Below are positions 47,045 through 55,851 of a stretch of DNA of 64,000 bases, in pieces (position 1 is the first letter of the stretch; each line of letters starts with the position of its first letter). Position numbers and translations under genes: made by a program. The DNA is from Marinobacterium halophilum. Lineage in GTDB: Bacteria; Pseudomonadota; Gammaproteobacteria; Pseudomonadales; Balneatricaceae. Location: assembly GCF_003014615.1 (NCBI RefSeq), contig NZ_PYGI01000002.1:124001-188000 (forward strand), given 5' to 3'. The notes beneath the pieces were generated by a model. The model did no database searches. It saw only the letters and a list, made by a program, of their open reading frames with translations, and had not been told where the DNA came from.

Positions 47045-48871
47045 ATGATGACCCAGGACCAACTGCTGATCCTCTTCATTCTTCTGGCCACCATGGTGAT
47101 GTTCATCCTGGGCCGCTGGCGGCACGATATGGTCGCGGGCGCTGCCCTGCTGGGCTGCGTGTTGACGGGCCTGATTGATGCTCAGAACGCCTTTCTTGGC
47201 TTTGCCCACCCGGCAGTGGTCACCGTTGCCTGTGTACTGGTACTGAGCCGAGGTCTGCAGCTATCCGGTGCGGTGGATATCCTCGCCCGCCATGCATTGC
47301 CGAAAAAGGCCGGCACGCTGCTCAGCCTTGCTGCGCTGACCGCACTCGGTGCCTTCCTGTCCGGTTTCATGAATAACGTCGGTGCCATGGCACTGCTGAT
47401 GCCGGTGGCCGTACAGCTGTCGGGACGCCTGAACCTGACCCCGGGGCAGGTACTGATGCCATTGGCCTTCGGTACCATTCTGGGAGGCATGACGACACTC
47501 ATCGGCACCCCACCCAACCTGATCGTGTCCGGCTTTCGCAAGGAAAGTATTGGCAGTGGCTTCGAGATGTTCGATTTTACGGCGGTCGGTCTGCCGCTTG
47601 CCCTGCTTTGTGTGTTGTTCATCGCATTGCTGGGCTGGCGGCTGGTACCCGCCCGCAAGAACCCGGGCACTGAGGGCTTCGAGACCGGTGCCTATATCAC
47701 CGAGACGCGCGTACTCGATAACAGCAAGATTGCCGGCATGTATTTGCGCGAAGTGGAAGCGGAGCTTGACGAAAGCGGTGCCCAGGTCATCCGCCTGATC
47801 CGTAATAATGTCAGCGTCAACGCACCCTCCCCCGGTCGCCGCATCAGGGCCGGGGATATTCTGGTCATTGAAGCCGACGTGGAGTCCATGGCCGGTGTGC
47901 TCAGTGCTCTGGGACTGGCATTGGAAGAGGCCGAGCCCCCCTCCGAGAATGAAAACACACGCAAAGCGGATGCTGATTCAAAGGATGAGGAGCGCGAAGC
48001 GGACAGCAACGGCGATGGCGTGATGCTGATGGAGCTGGTGGTACGTACGGAGTCGCCACTGCAGGGACGCTCAGCCCGTGACATTGGGCTGCGGACCCGC
48101 TACGGCCTCAATTTGTTGGCGGTATCACGCGAGGGCTCTCGCTCTCGGGCGCGTCTGCGCACACTGAAAATCAAAGCTGGCGACCTGCTGTTGATGCAGG
48201 GCTCAGAGGAAGCGCTGGCTGAATTCGTCGCGGATAATGGCTGTATTCCGCTGGCAGAACGGGAGCTGCGTATCCCCGACCGCAACCAGGCTCTGACCGC
48301 AACCCTGATCATGTTGGCGGCAGTCGCTACGGCAGCGTTCGCACTGTTGCCCACCGCCATCGCCTTTGCTGCCGGGGTGTTGGCCTCAATGGCGCTGCGC
48401 ACGGTACCTTTGCGCTCAGTGTATGACGCCATCGACTGGCCGGTGATCATTCTGCTCGGCGCACTGATGCCCGTGGCCGCCGTCATGGAGAGTACCGGCA
48501 CCGCAACCCTGATTGCTGAGTTCATGATGCAGCATGTGGCTCAAGGCAGTGGCCTGATCGCGATCGGTCTGATTCTGACGCTGACCATGCTGATTTCAAG
48601 CGTGGTCAACAATGCCGCGACCGCCGCCGCCATGTGCCCGATCGCGCTGGGGACCGCCGCAGCGCTGGGCGCTCAGCCCGATGCCTTCCTGATGGCGGTT
48701 GCCATCGGCTCATCCTGCGCTTTCCTGACCCCGATCGGGCATCAGAACAATACGCTGATACTGGGGCCTGGCGGCTTCAACTTCGGCGATTACTGGCGTT
48801 TGGGATTGCCGATTTCGGTGCTCGTGGTCGTCATCAGCATTCCGCTGCTGCTGCTGGTATGGCCACTCTAA
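47045..48871 (+). CDS. SLC13-family permease with TrkA-C (RCK_C) domains
   Basis: A 608-residue membrane protein. Two halves of helices flank a soluble region (about residues 210-395) with two TrkA-C-like domains (AGMYLREVEAELDESGAQVI; LQGRSARDIGLRTRYGLNLL). The duplicated hairpin signature is seen as LIGTPPNLIVSGF and FLTPIGHQNN. SLC13/DASS members carry sulfate, phosphate or dicarboxylates; those with TrkA-C domains include sulfate carriers. The next genes make molybdenum cofactor and a Mo enzyme, so an oxyanion substrate is plausible but inferred. Confidence 0.85.
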   Translation: MMTQDQLLILFILLATMVMFILGRWRHDMVAGAALLGCVLTGLIDAQNAFLGFAHPAVVTVACVLVLSRGLQLSGAVDILARHALPKKAGTLLSLAALTALGAFLSGFMNNVGAMALLMPVAVQLSGRLNLTPGQVLMPLAFGTILGGMTTLIGTPPNLIVSGFRKESIGSGFEMFDFTAVGLPLALLCVLFIALLGWRLVPARKNPGTEGFETGAYITETRVLDNSKIAGMYLREVEAELDESGAQVIRLIRNNVSVNAPSPGRRIRAGDILVIEADVESMAGVLSALGLALEEAEPPSENENTRKADADSKDEEREADSNGDGVMLMELVVRTESPLQGRSARDIGLRTRYGLNLLAVSREGSRSRARLRTLKIKAGDLLLMQGSEEALAEFVADNGCIPLAERELRIPDRNQALTATLIMLAAVATAAFALLPTAIAFAAGVLASMALRTVPLRSVYDAIDWPVIILLGALMPVAAVMESTGTATLIAEFMMQHVAQGSGLIAIGLILTLTMLISSVVNNAATAAAMCPIALGTAAALGAQPDAFLMAVAIGSSCAFLTPIGHQNNTLILGPGGFNFGDYWRLGLPISVLVVVISIPLLLLVWPL

Positions 48872-48949
48872 ATTAACGATTTGCCGTTTGCAGCCCTGAC
48901 ATTGAGCGTCTATGTTTCCATACATTGTAAATAAAATGGGGAGAGTGCC

Positions 48950-49936
48950 ATGTCCTCCCAGCTTGTGGACCGATTCGGCCGTCATGTCAGTTATCTGCGC
49001 CTCTCTGTCACCGACCGGTGTGACTTCCGTTGCGTGTACTGCATGGCAGAAAAAATGCAGTTCCTCCCCCACGACCAAGTGCTTTCACTCGAAGAACTCT
49101 ACGATGTTGCCCATGCCTTCAACCAACTGGGCGTCAACCGGATTCGTTTGACCGGCGGCGAACCACTGGTGCGCCGAGGGGTCATGAGCCTGATCGAGCG
49201 TCTGGGCCAGCTGCCGGTCGAGCTGGTGCTCACCACCAACGGTTCGCAACTGCACAAAATGGCCATGGATCTGGCCCGCTGCGGCGTCGAGCGTCTCAAT
49301 ATCAGTCTGGACTCGCTACAGCCGGAGCGCTTCAAAACCCTGACCCGCAACGGCCGTCTCGATCAGGTGCTCACCGGCATTGAAGCGGCCCGCTCGGCCG
49401 GATTCAAACGCATCAAGCTCAATACCGTCATGCTCAAGGGGCGCAATGATGACGAGGTGCTGGACCTGGTCGACTTTGCCCGCCGTGCGGGCCTCGATAT
49501 CAGCTTTATCGAAGAGATGCCGTTGGGCCAGATCACCGAACATGAACGCGCAGAGTGTTTCTGCTCCAGTGATGAGCTGCGTGAGCGTATCAGCAGCCGC
49601 TATGCACTCACCCCATCCACCGAACGCACCGGTGGCCCGTCGCGTTATTTCCGCATGGCAGATAGCGATATCCGCGTCGGCTTCATCTCGCCACACAGTC
49701 ACAACTTTTGCGGCGACTGTAACCGCGTCCGCGTCACTGTTGAAGGCCGTTTGCTGTTGTGCCTGGGCAATGAGCATTCCGTCGATCTGCGTGAGGTGCT
49801 GCGCAGCTATCCCGATGACGCAGAACGATTGCAACAAACGCTGATAAACGCCATGGCGATCAAGCCGGAGAAACATGAATTCAACCTGGAAGAACAGCCG
49901 CAGATTTTGCGTTTCATGAACATGACCGGCGGCTGA
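48950..49936 (+). CDS. moaA: GTP 3',8-cyclase MoaA
   Basis: A 328-residue radical SAM enzyme for the first step of molybdenum cofactor synthesis. The SAM cluster motif is [13 protein letters not shown] (C-x3-C-x2-C). The second, substrate-binding cluster is [33 protein letters not shown] and the C-terminal Gly-Gly (MTGG) are also present. GGGGAGAG precedes the ATG. It lies just upstream of moaB and the Mo enzyme operon, matching the demand for cofactor. Confidence 0.96.
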   Translation: MSSQLVDRFGRHVSYLRLSVTDRCDFRCVYCMAEKMQFLPHDQVLSLEELYDVAHAFNQLGVNRIRLTGGEPLVRRGVMSLIERLGQLPVELVLTTNGSQLHKMAMDLARCGVERLNISLDSLQPERFKTLTRNGRLDQVLTGIEAARSAGFKRIKLNTVMLKGRNDDEVLDLVDFARRAGLDISFIEEMPLGQITEHERAECFCSSDELRERISSRYALTPSTERTGGPSRYFRMADSDIRVGFISPHSHNFCGDCNRVRVTVEGRLLLCLGNEHSVDLREVLRSYPDDAERLQQTLINAMAIKPEKHEFNLEEQPQILRFMNMTGG

Positions 49937-49962
49937 TCCTGCCACTTGGTACCGGAGTCGAT

Positions 49963-50292
49963 ATGTCCAAAACCCCAGCTGCTCAGTTCGTTCCGCTCAG
50001 TATTGCGGTACTGACCGTTTCCGATACCCGCACCACGGCCAACGACACCTCCGGTGACCTGCTGGCCGATCGCCTGATCAGCGCAGGACATGCCTTGGCG
50101 GCTCGCGGTATCGTCCGCGATGATATCTACCAAATGCGTGCCCGTGTATCCGCATTGATCGCCGACACCGAGACTCAGGTGATCTTGATCACCGGCGGTA
50201 CCGGCTTCTCGCACCGGCCCTGCAACTTTGTCGGCACGTTGCAACGCGCGCTGGACACCCGCCGGGCGGAATCGCACGATGAACCGGCCTGA
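49963..50292 (+). pseudogene. moaB: moaB with an internal deletion
   Basis: The 109-codon ORF begins as a normal MoaB (FVPLSIAVLTVSDTR, DDTSG-type NDTSGDLLADRL, VILITGGTGF) up to residue 82. It then jumps directly to HRPCNFVGTL, the motif normally at the very C-terminus of MoaB. About 70-75 residues are missing, including the segment with the catalytic aspartate and the PGS loop. The frame is kept. MoaB/MogA adenylates molybdopterin; this product should be inactive, so another MogA/MoaB must exist if the Mo enzyme downstream is used. An assembly error is the main alternative. Confidence 0.75.
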
Positions 50293-50353
50293 ACCGTTTT
50301 TGTCTTATCGCCCCCACCTGTAAAACGTCTTTAGACTGGCGAATTACGGGAAA

Positions 50354-50367
50354 ATGATCTAGATCAA
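50354..50367. promoter_or_regulatory. FNR/Anr-like box upstream of the Mo enzyme operon
   Basis: ATGAT-CTAG-ATCAA at 50354-50367 differs by one base from the FNR/Anr consensus TTGAT-N4-ATCAA. It lies about 140 bases before the alpha subunit start. Activation under low oxygen is the expected effect. Confidence 0.55.
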
Positions 50368-50502
50368 TAGAACGATTGTTTGAATCTGAAGATCTGCTGA
50401 ATTTCGGCCCCCTCGCAAACGGACTGCTACTGTTTGATTAAAAAGTGACCAACCGACCGACCCATTAAGGGGACAGGGCCGGTCGCCGAAGAGGGCACGA
50501 AC

Positions 50503-53274
50503 ATGCATATGTGGAAACTCAAGCGCCGTAACTTTCTCCAAGGGCTGAGCCTTACCACGGCCGGAGTGATGATCAGCGGCAAGGGCTGGGCGCTCAACCG
50601 CCTGGAACCGATCCAGAACACACTGGCCAGCGAATATCCTTACCGCGGCTGGGAAGATCTGTACCGCAACGAATGGGACTGGGATCATGTTGGTCACGCC
50701 GCCCACTGTATCAACTGTATGGGCAACTGCGCCTGGAACGTCTATGTCAAAGACGGCCTGGTGATCCGCGAAGAGCAGATTGCCAAATATCCCCAGGTCA
50801 ATCCGAACGTTCCTGATGCCAACCCGCGTGGTTGCCAGAAAGGCGCCATCCATTCCACCGCCATGTACGAAGCCGACCGCCTGCGTTACCCGCTAAAGCG
50901 CGCCGGTGAGCGCGGCGAAGGCAAGTGGCAGCGCATCTCCTGGGATCAGGCCACCGAAGAGATCGCCGACAAGGTGATCGATATCTTCGTCAAATACGGC
51001 CCCGGCAAACTTAAAACTCACCAGGGCTCCGGCAACCAGACCATGGTGCGCCATTCCGGCCCCAGCCGTTTTGCCTCACTGGTGGGCGGCATCCAGCTGG
51101 ATGGTTTTACCGTGGTCGGCGACCTCAATACCGGTGCCCATCTGGCCTACGGCAACCCGCTGGAGAGCTTTACCTCCGATGCCTGGTTCGATGCCGATTA
51201 CATTATGCTCGGCATGATCAATCCCAATGCCACCCGTATCCCTGATGCGCACTACATCTGGGAAGCCAAGTACAACGGTGCCCGCATCACCAGCACCGCG
51301 CCGGACTACAACCCAAGCTCCATCCATACCGATCTGTGGATGCCGATTGAGCAGGGTTCGGACCCTTTCCTGGCGATGTCGTTCGTCAACGTCATCATCG
51401 AGGAAAAACTGTACCAGCCCGCGTTCATGAAGGAACAAACCGACCTGCCGATGCTGGTCCGCACCGACAACGGCAAGCTGCTGCGTGAGAGCGACCTGGT
51501 CGACGGCGGCTCCGATGAGGTGTTCTACCACTGGGACCTGAACACCAACCAGGCGGTCATGGCCAAGGGCTCCATGGGCAGTGACAACAAGGACTTGAAA
51601 CTCGGCAACGTGGACCCGGCGCTGGAAGGCGAATTCGAGGTCAACGGTATCGATGTCACTACCGTGTTCGAGCAGGTGAAGAAAGAAGCCGCCAAATATC
51701 CGCCGGAAAAAACCCGCAAGCAGACCGGCCTGCATGCCGACGTGGTGCGCAATGAAGCCCGCCATCTGGCCAAAGCAAAAAAAGCGATCATCATGCTGGG
51801 CTATATCACTTCCAGCTACTCCAACTGCCTTTATATCGGCTGGGGTTATGCGCTGGCCCTGGCGCTGACCGGCCACGGCGGCCGTACCGGCGGTCTGGAC
51901 ACCTCCTGGGTGGTGTGGAATCACCCGAAATGGACCGAGCTGTCCACCTTCGACGGCAAGAAGTCGGCCCGCTACGAGCCCGGTGGGCTGGGCGAAGTAC
52001 TGCGTGGCGACATGATGAGTGGCATCCGCCGCCACTTCGACAACAAGAAGCTCAAGGAGCGTGTCGGCTTTGACGTCGACGAGATGGAAGCGATGATGCA
52101 GGAGTCCATCGACAAGGGCTGGATGCCCTACTACGGCGAGATCAAGGGCATGATCTCCATTGCCGACAACACTTTCCGCCGTAACAAACTGGCAGAACAT
52201 TACCGCGACGAGCATCTGCGCCAGGCCAGTGAACTGTACGTCAACGTCAACGTGCGCATGGACTCCACCGCCGAATGGGCCGACTACATATTGCCTGCGG
52301 CCAGCCACTACGAAGCCTGGGATCTGCGTACCCAGGGCTATCACCGTTTCTGTAATGTGTTCACCGAATCGGTGCCGCCGGTGGGCGAATCCAAGCCCGA
52401 CTGGGACATCATGGCACTGCTCACCAAGAAGATTCAGGAACGTGCCATCGCGCGAGGTATCGGCCCGATTCCGGATGGCGAGGTCACCCGAGACCTGCAC
52501 ACCATCCATGACGACTACACCATGAACGGCAAGCTCAATACCGCATTGGATGCGACCCGTTACATTGTGGATAACTCACCGGAGTTCGGCGGCGTCACCC
52601 TGGAAGAAGCGGCGGAAAAAGGCTTTATCGTCATGAACGAGCATGCCGGCCTGAACCAGCCGTTACAGAAAGACCAGCCCTATAACCCGTTCACCGCCCA
52701 GACCGATGGTAAAAAGCCCTATGAAACCCTGACCGGACGCATCACCTTCTACTGCGACCACCCGCGTTTCGTACAGCTTAAATCCACCGTGCCCACGGCG
52801 CGTCTGTACGCCGGCCCGGAAGCCTCGAACTACCCGCTGCACTTCTACTCGCCGCACGCCCGCTGGGGCATTCACTCCAACTGGCGCAGCAACAAGTACC
52901 TGCTGCGACTGCAGCGCGGTGAGCCCAACATCTACATCAATCCCCAGCTGGCTGAACAACGCGGCATCAAGGATGGTGACCGGGTGAAACTGTTCAACAG
53001 CAACGGCGAGTTCTTCGCTCAGGCCAAGTTCTACCCCAGCATCCCGGTCAACTCGATCATGATGGAACACGGGTGGGAGCCACACCAGTACATCCACCGC
53101 AAGCCGATGAACAACTCCCATGTCACCCTGCTGCAGCCTCTGGAGCTGGTCGGTGGTTGGGGCCACCTCCAGTTCATCTATGCCAAATGGAACGCCAATC
53201 AGGTCATCCATGAAAGCAGCTACGACATCGCGCTGGCCACGGCGGATGAAATCAGCGACCCACGGGCCGTATAA
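50503..53274 (+). CDS. Type II DMSO-reductase-family molybdoenzyme, catalytic alpha subunit
   Basis: A 923-residue Mo-bisPGD oxidoreductase with a Tat signal (KRRNFLQ at 7-13, hydrophobic to about 30), so a periplasmic enzyme. The FS0 cluster motif is H68-x3-C72-x3-C76-x34-C111, exactly the type II (NarG-like) form. The likely Mo-ligand aspartate is in GFTVVGDLNTGAHLAYGN. Length and operon order match dimethylsulfide dehydrogenase, selenate, chlorate and perchlorate reductases and ethylbenzene dehydrogenase (about 910-980 residues). Which substrate applies cannot be decided from sequence. An FNR-like box lies upstream. Confidence 0.88.
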   Translation: MHMWKLKRRNFLQGLSLTTAGVMISGKGWALNRLEPIQNTLASEYPYRGWEDLYRNEWDWDHVGHAAHCINCMGNCAWNVYVKDGLVIREEQIAKYPQVNPNVPDANPRGCQKGAIHSTAMYEADRLRYPLKRAGERGEGKWQRISWDQATEEIADKVIDIFVKYGPGKLKTHQGSGNQTMVRHSGPSRFASLVGGIQLDGFTVVGDLNTGAHLAYGNPLESFTSDAWFDADYIMLGMINPNATRIPDAHYIWEAKYNGARITSTAPDYNPSSIHTDLWMPIEQGSDPFLAMSFVNVIIEEKLYQPAFMKEQTDLPMLVRTDNGKLLRESDLVDGGSDEVFYHWDLNTNQAVMAKGSMGSDNKDLKLGNVDPALEGEFEVNGIDVTTVFEQVKKEAAKYPPEKTRKQTGLHADVVRNEARHLAKAKKAIIMLGYITSSYSNCLYIGWGYALALALTGHGGRTGGLDTSWVVWNHPKWTELSTFDGKKSARYEPGGLGEVLRGDMMSGIRRHFDNKKLKERVGFDVDEMEAMMQESIDKGWMPYYGEIKGMISIADNTFRRNKLAEHYRDEHLRQASELYVNVNVRMDSTAEWADYILPAASHYEAWDLRTQGYHRFCNVFTESVPPVGESKPDWDIMALLTKKIQERAIARGIGPIPDGEVTRDLHTIHDDYTMNGKLNTALDATRYIVDNSPEFGGVTLEEAAEKGFIVMNEHAGLNQPLQKDQPYNPFTAQTDGKKPYETLTGRITFYCDHPRFVQLKSTVPTARLYAGPEASNYPLHFYSPHARWGIHSNWRSNKYLLRLQRGEPNIYINPQLAEQRGIKDGDRVKLFNSNGEFFAQAKFYPSIPVNSIMMEHGWEPHQYIHRKPMNNSHVTLLQPLELVGGWGHLQFIYAKWNANQVIHESSYDIALATADEISDPRAV

Positions 53275-53286
53275 GAGGAGACTGTC

Positions 53287-54267
53287 ATGGCTGTCAAACG
53301 TCAACTGAGCATGGTCCTGGACCTGAACAAATGTATCGGCTGCCAGACCTGCACCGCGGCCTGCAAACTGATGTGGACCAACCGTAACGGCCGAGAGTTC
53401 ATGTACTGGAACAACGTGGAAACCCAGCCTGGCAAGGGCTACCCGCGTGACTACCAGAACATGGGCGGCGGCTTCGATGAAAACGGCGGCTTGCGTCTGG
53501 GCCGCCAGCCTAGCCAGGAAGACTACGGTATTCCCTGGGAGTACAACTACGAAGAAGCGCTGATGACCGGTACCGACCCCTGGCTGAGGCCCAACGTCAA
53601 ACCCACCTGGGGCGCGAACTGGGACGAGGATGAAGGGCTGGGCGAATACCCCAACAGCTACTACTTCTACCTGCCACGGCTGTGTAATCACTGCGCCAAC
53701 CCCGCGTGCCTTGCGGCCTGTACCCGCAACGCCATTTACAAGCGTCAGGAAGACGGCATCGTACTGGTAGACCAGGAACGCTGCCGCGGCTACCGCTATT
53801 GCGTCAACGCCTGCCCGTACAAAAAGATCTACTTCAACGAACAGATCTCCAAGTCCGAGAAGTGCATCTTCTGTTACCCGCGTATCGAGAAAGGCCTGCC
53901 AACCGCCTGCGCCCAGCAGTGTGTCGGCCGTATCCGCTGGATCGGCTACCGCGATGACGAGGAAGGCCCCATTCACCTGCTGGTGGAAAAATACAAGGTG
54001 GCACTGCCACTGCACCCGGAATGGGGCACCCAGCCCAACGTCTTCTACGTGCCGCCGCTGTCACCGCCCAAGTATGGCCCTGATGGCCAGGCGCTGGATG
54101 AGTCGAGGATTCCGCTGGAGTACCTGGAAAGCCTGTTCGGTAATCGGGTCGGAGAGGTCATGGCCACCCTGCAAACCGAGCGTCAGGCCAAGGCCGAAGG
54201 GCGCGACAGCGAATTGATGGACACGCTGATCGGTTACAAGCATGCCGAAATGTTCAAACTCAGCTAA
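53287..54267 (+). CDS. Type II molybdoenzyme iron-sulfur beta subunit
   Basis: A 326-residue electron-transfer subunit with four Fe-S cluster motifs: CIGCQTCTAACK (16-26), CNHCANPACLAACTRN, CRGYRYCVNACPYKK and CIFCYPRIEKGLPTACAQQC. The third motif has Tyr in place of the second Cys (C-x2-Y-x2-C), the hallmark of the [3Fe-4S] site in type II enzymes (Trp in NarH). It has no signal peptide and is exported bound to the Tat-bearing alpha subunit. It passes electrons between alpha and the haem gamma subunit. Confidence 0.92.
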   Translation: MAVKRQLSMVLDLNKCIGCQTCTAACKLMWTNRNGREFMYWNNVETQPGKGYPRDYQNMGGGFDENGGLRLGRQPSQEDYGIPWEYNYEEALMTGTDPWLRPNVKPTWGANWDEDEGLGEYPNSYYFYLPRLCNHCANPACLAACTRNAIYKRQEDGIVLVDQERCRGYRYCVNACPYKKIYFNEQISKSEKCIFCYPRIEKGLPTACAQQCVGRIRWIGYRDDEEGPIHLLVEKYKVALPLHPEWGTQPNVFYVPPLSPPKYGPDGQALDESRIPLEYLESLFGNRVGEVMATLQTERQAKAEGRDSELMDTLIGYKHAEMFKLS

Positions 54268-54282
54268 GCGGGAGACAAACGG

Positions 54283-55017
54283 ATGAACGGACTGCCGAGC
54301 ACGCCATACGGACCCGAATACGTCCACGCACGTGGCGTGGTGTTTCGCCTCGCGGCGGCACTGCTGGATTACCCGCTGGCGGAAACCCAGCAGGCGATTG
54401 AGGAAGGCCAGGCGGGACAGATTCTGGATACCGCAATGCAGCAGCTGGGGGCTGCGCCCTGGCCCCTGCTGCCCCCCAGCCGGGATCTGATTCAGCTTGA
54501 AGTCGGCTACATGGCCACCTTCGTGCATGGCCGCCGCGGCAAGCCTCGGGTGCCACTGGTCGCCAGTGCTTACGAGCGCCTGCTGGCCGGTGACACCCAG
54601 GGCAGCTTCCTGCTCAATGTGCAGGCGTTCTATACCCACTTCGGGCTCAAGGCCGCCACCGAAGACGAAGGCCATATCGACGAACCGGACCACTTGGTCG
54701 CCATGCTCGAATTTTGCGCCCTGCTCTGCCATCTGGAAGAACAGGCGCTGACCCAAAGGCGGGATGCCAGCCCCTACCAGCGTGCCCTGCGCGATTTCAT
54801 GGCCCGCTACCTGATACCGCTGACGAACACGATCCGCAGTCGCTACGCCCATGAAAACGACTATGGTTTGGACCCCACACTGGCGCATCTGTTACAGGTA
54901 CTGCCGGACTGGGCTGACAGCCAGCAAGCGGTACTGGAACACCAGGCCGGTCCTTACCCCGCGCCGGGCAGCCGTCGGATTCCCACGACATCGCTGCCTC
55001 AAGGGCTTTGGGACTAG
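54283..55017 (+). CDS. TorD/DdhD-like cytosolic chaperone of the molybdoenzyme
   Basis: A 244-residue, mostly helical protein of the TorD/DmsD/NarJ redox-enzyme chaperone group. Typical parts are YVHARGVVFRLAAALLDYPL at the start, LLPPSRDLIQLEVGYMATFVHG, and CALLCHLEEQAL with FMARYLIPL. Such chaperones hold the alpha apo-protein during cofactor loading and guard its Tat leader. Its place third in the cluster (A-B-D-C order) matches ddhABDC and serABDC. Confidence 0.85.
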   Translation: MNGLPSTPYGPEYVHARGVVFRLAAALLDYPLAETQQAIEEGQAGQILDTAMQQLGAAPWPLLPPSRDLIQLEVGYMATFVHGRRGKPRVPLVASAYERLLAGDTQGSFLLNVQAFYTHFGLKAATEDEGHIDEPDHLVAMLEFCALLCHLEEQALTQRRDASPYQRALRDFMARYLIPLTNTIRSRYAHENDYGLDPTLAHLLQVLPDWADSQQAVLEHQAGPYPAPGSRRIPTTSLPQGLWD

Positions 55018-55042
55018 GCACGACTCAAGCGAGGAACCTGTC

Positions 55043-55828
55043 ATGATATTCAACGCCTCCTTTCACCACGCCGTCCTGCTGGGGCTGGCGATTGCCGTGA
55101 GCAACACGGCTCACGCGGACCATAGCGAACTCAACCCCAACGCCACCGACATCAAACCGGGGGATACGGTAAAGGTTTCGACCGTCCCCGGCACCATCTA
55201 CCTGCGCACGCAGAATGATCCGGATGACCTGCTCTGGGACCGCCTGCCCCTGTACCGCATCGAATTGATGCCCGCACCGCCGGTACACACCTCGGTGATC
55301 CTGCGCATGGACCCGACTGCGACCACACCCAAGCATCTGTACTTTCAGGTCGCCCGCTCCGATGAACGCTTTTATATGCGCTTGCGCTGGAAAGATGCCA
55401 CCGAAAACCGTGCCACTACCGTGGACCAGTTCCGTGATGGTGCCGCTGTGCAGTACGCCCTCAAGGGAGCCGAGACTTCGTTCATGATGGGCACCGGGCC
55501 GGATAACCCGGTCAATATCTGGTATTGGCGTGCGGACCGGGACGATGCGGAAAGCCTCGCTGCCGGTGGTTTCGGCAGTACCACCCACCTGCCCGAGCAG
55601 ACCGTATCCGGGGCCAGTGCCTACATTCGCGAAGAGATCGCACAAGACAGCGAATGGCATGTCGTCATGTCCCGTCCACTTAAGGTCGAGGGCGAACATC
55701 AGGTTGATCTCAACCGTGCCGCCGTTCCCGTGATCTTTGCCCTGTGGCAGGGCGCGGATGAGCAGCGCGATGGCGACAAGCGGATCAGCCAAAACTGGAT
55801 TATGCTGGATAACAGCAGCGGCCAATGA
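55043..55828 (+). CDS. Type II molybdoenzyme haem b gamma subunit
   Basis: A 261-residue periplasmic protein with a signal peptide (residues 1-25, ending NTAHA). It belongs to the ethylbenzene dehydrogenase gamma-like haem b family (DdhC/SerC/EbdC), recognised by the beta-sandwich segments FMMGTGPDNPVNIWYWRADR and PVIFALWQGADEQRDGDKRI. In the family, one Met and one Lys ligate the haem; MM in the first segment is a good candidate for the Met. GAGGA precedes the ATG at 55043. It hands electrons to or takes them from a soluble or membrane cytochrome. Confidence 0.88.
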   Translation: MIFNASFHHAVLLGLAIAVSNTAHADHSELNPNATDIKPGDTVKVSTVPGTIYLRTQNDPDDLLWDRLPLYRIELMPAPPVHTSVILRMDPTATTPKHLYFQVARSDERFYMRLRWKDATENRATTVDQFRDGAAVQYALKGAETSFMMGTGPDNPVNIWYWRADRDDAESLAAGGFGSTTHLPEQTVSGASAYIREEIAQDSEWHVVMSRPLKVEGEHQVDLNRAAVPVIFALWQGADEQRDGDKRISQNWIMLDNSSGQ

Positions 55829-55851
55829 ACCGGCCTCGGGAGGCGCAATCG

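Noticed and set aside
50503-53274. Respiratory nitrate reductase NarG
   Set aside because: The FS0 motif is shared, but the Tat signal, length near 920 rather than 1240 residues, the TorD-like gene order and the haem b gamma subunit point to the periplasmic ddh/ser/ebd group.
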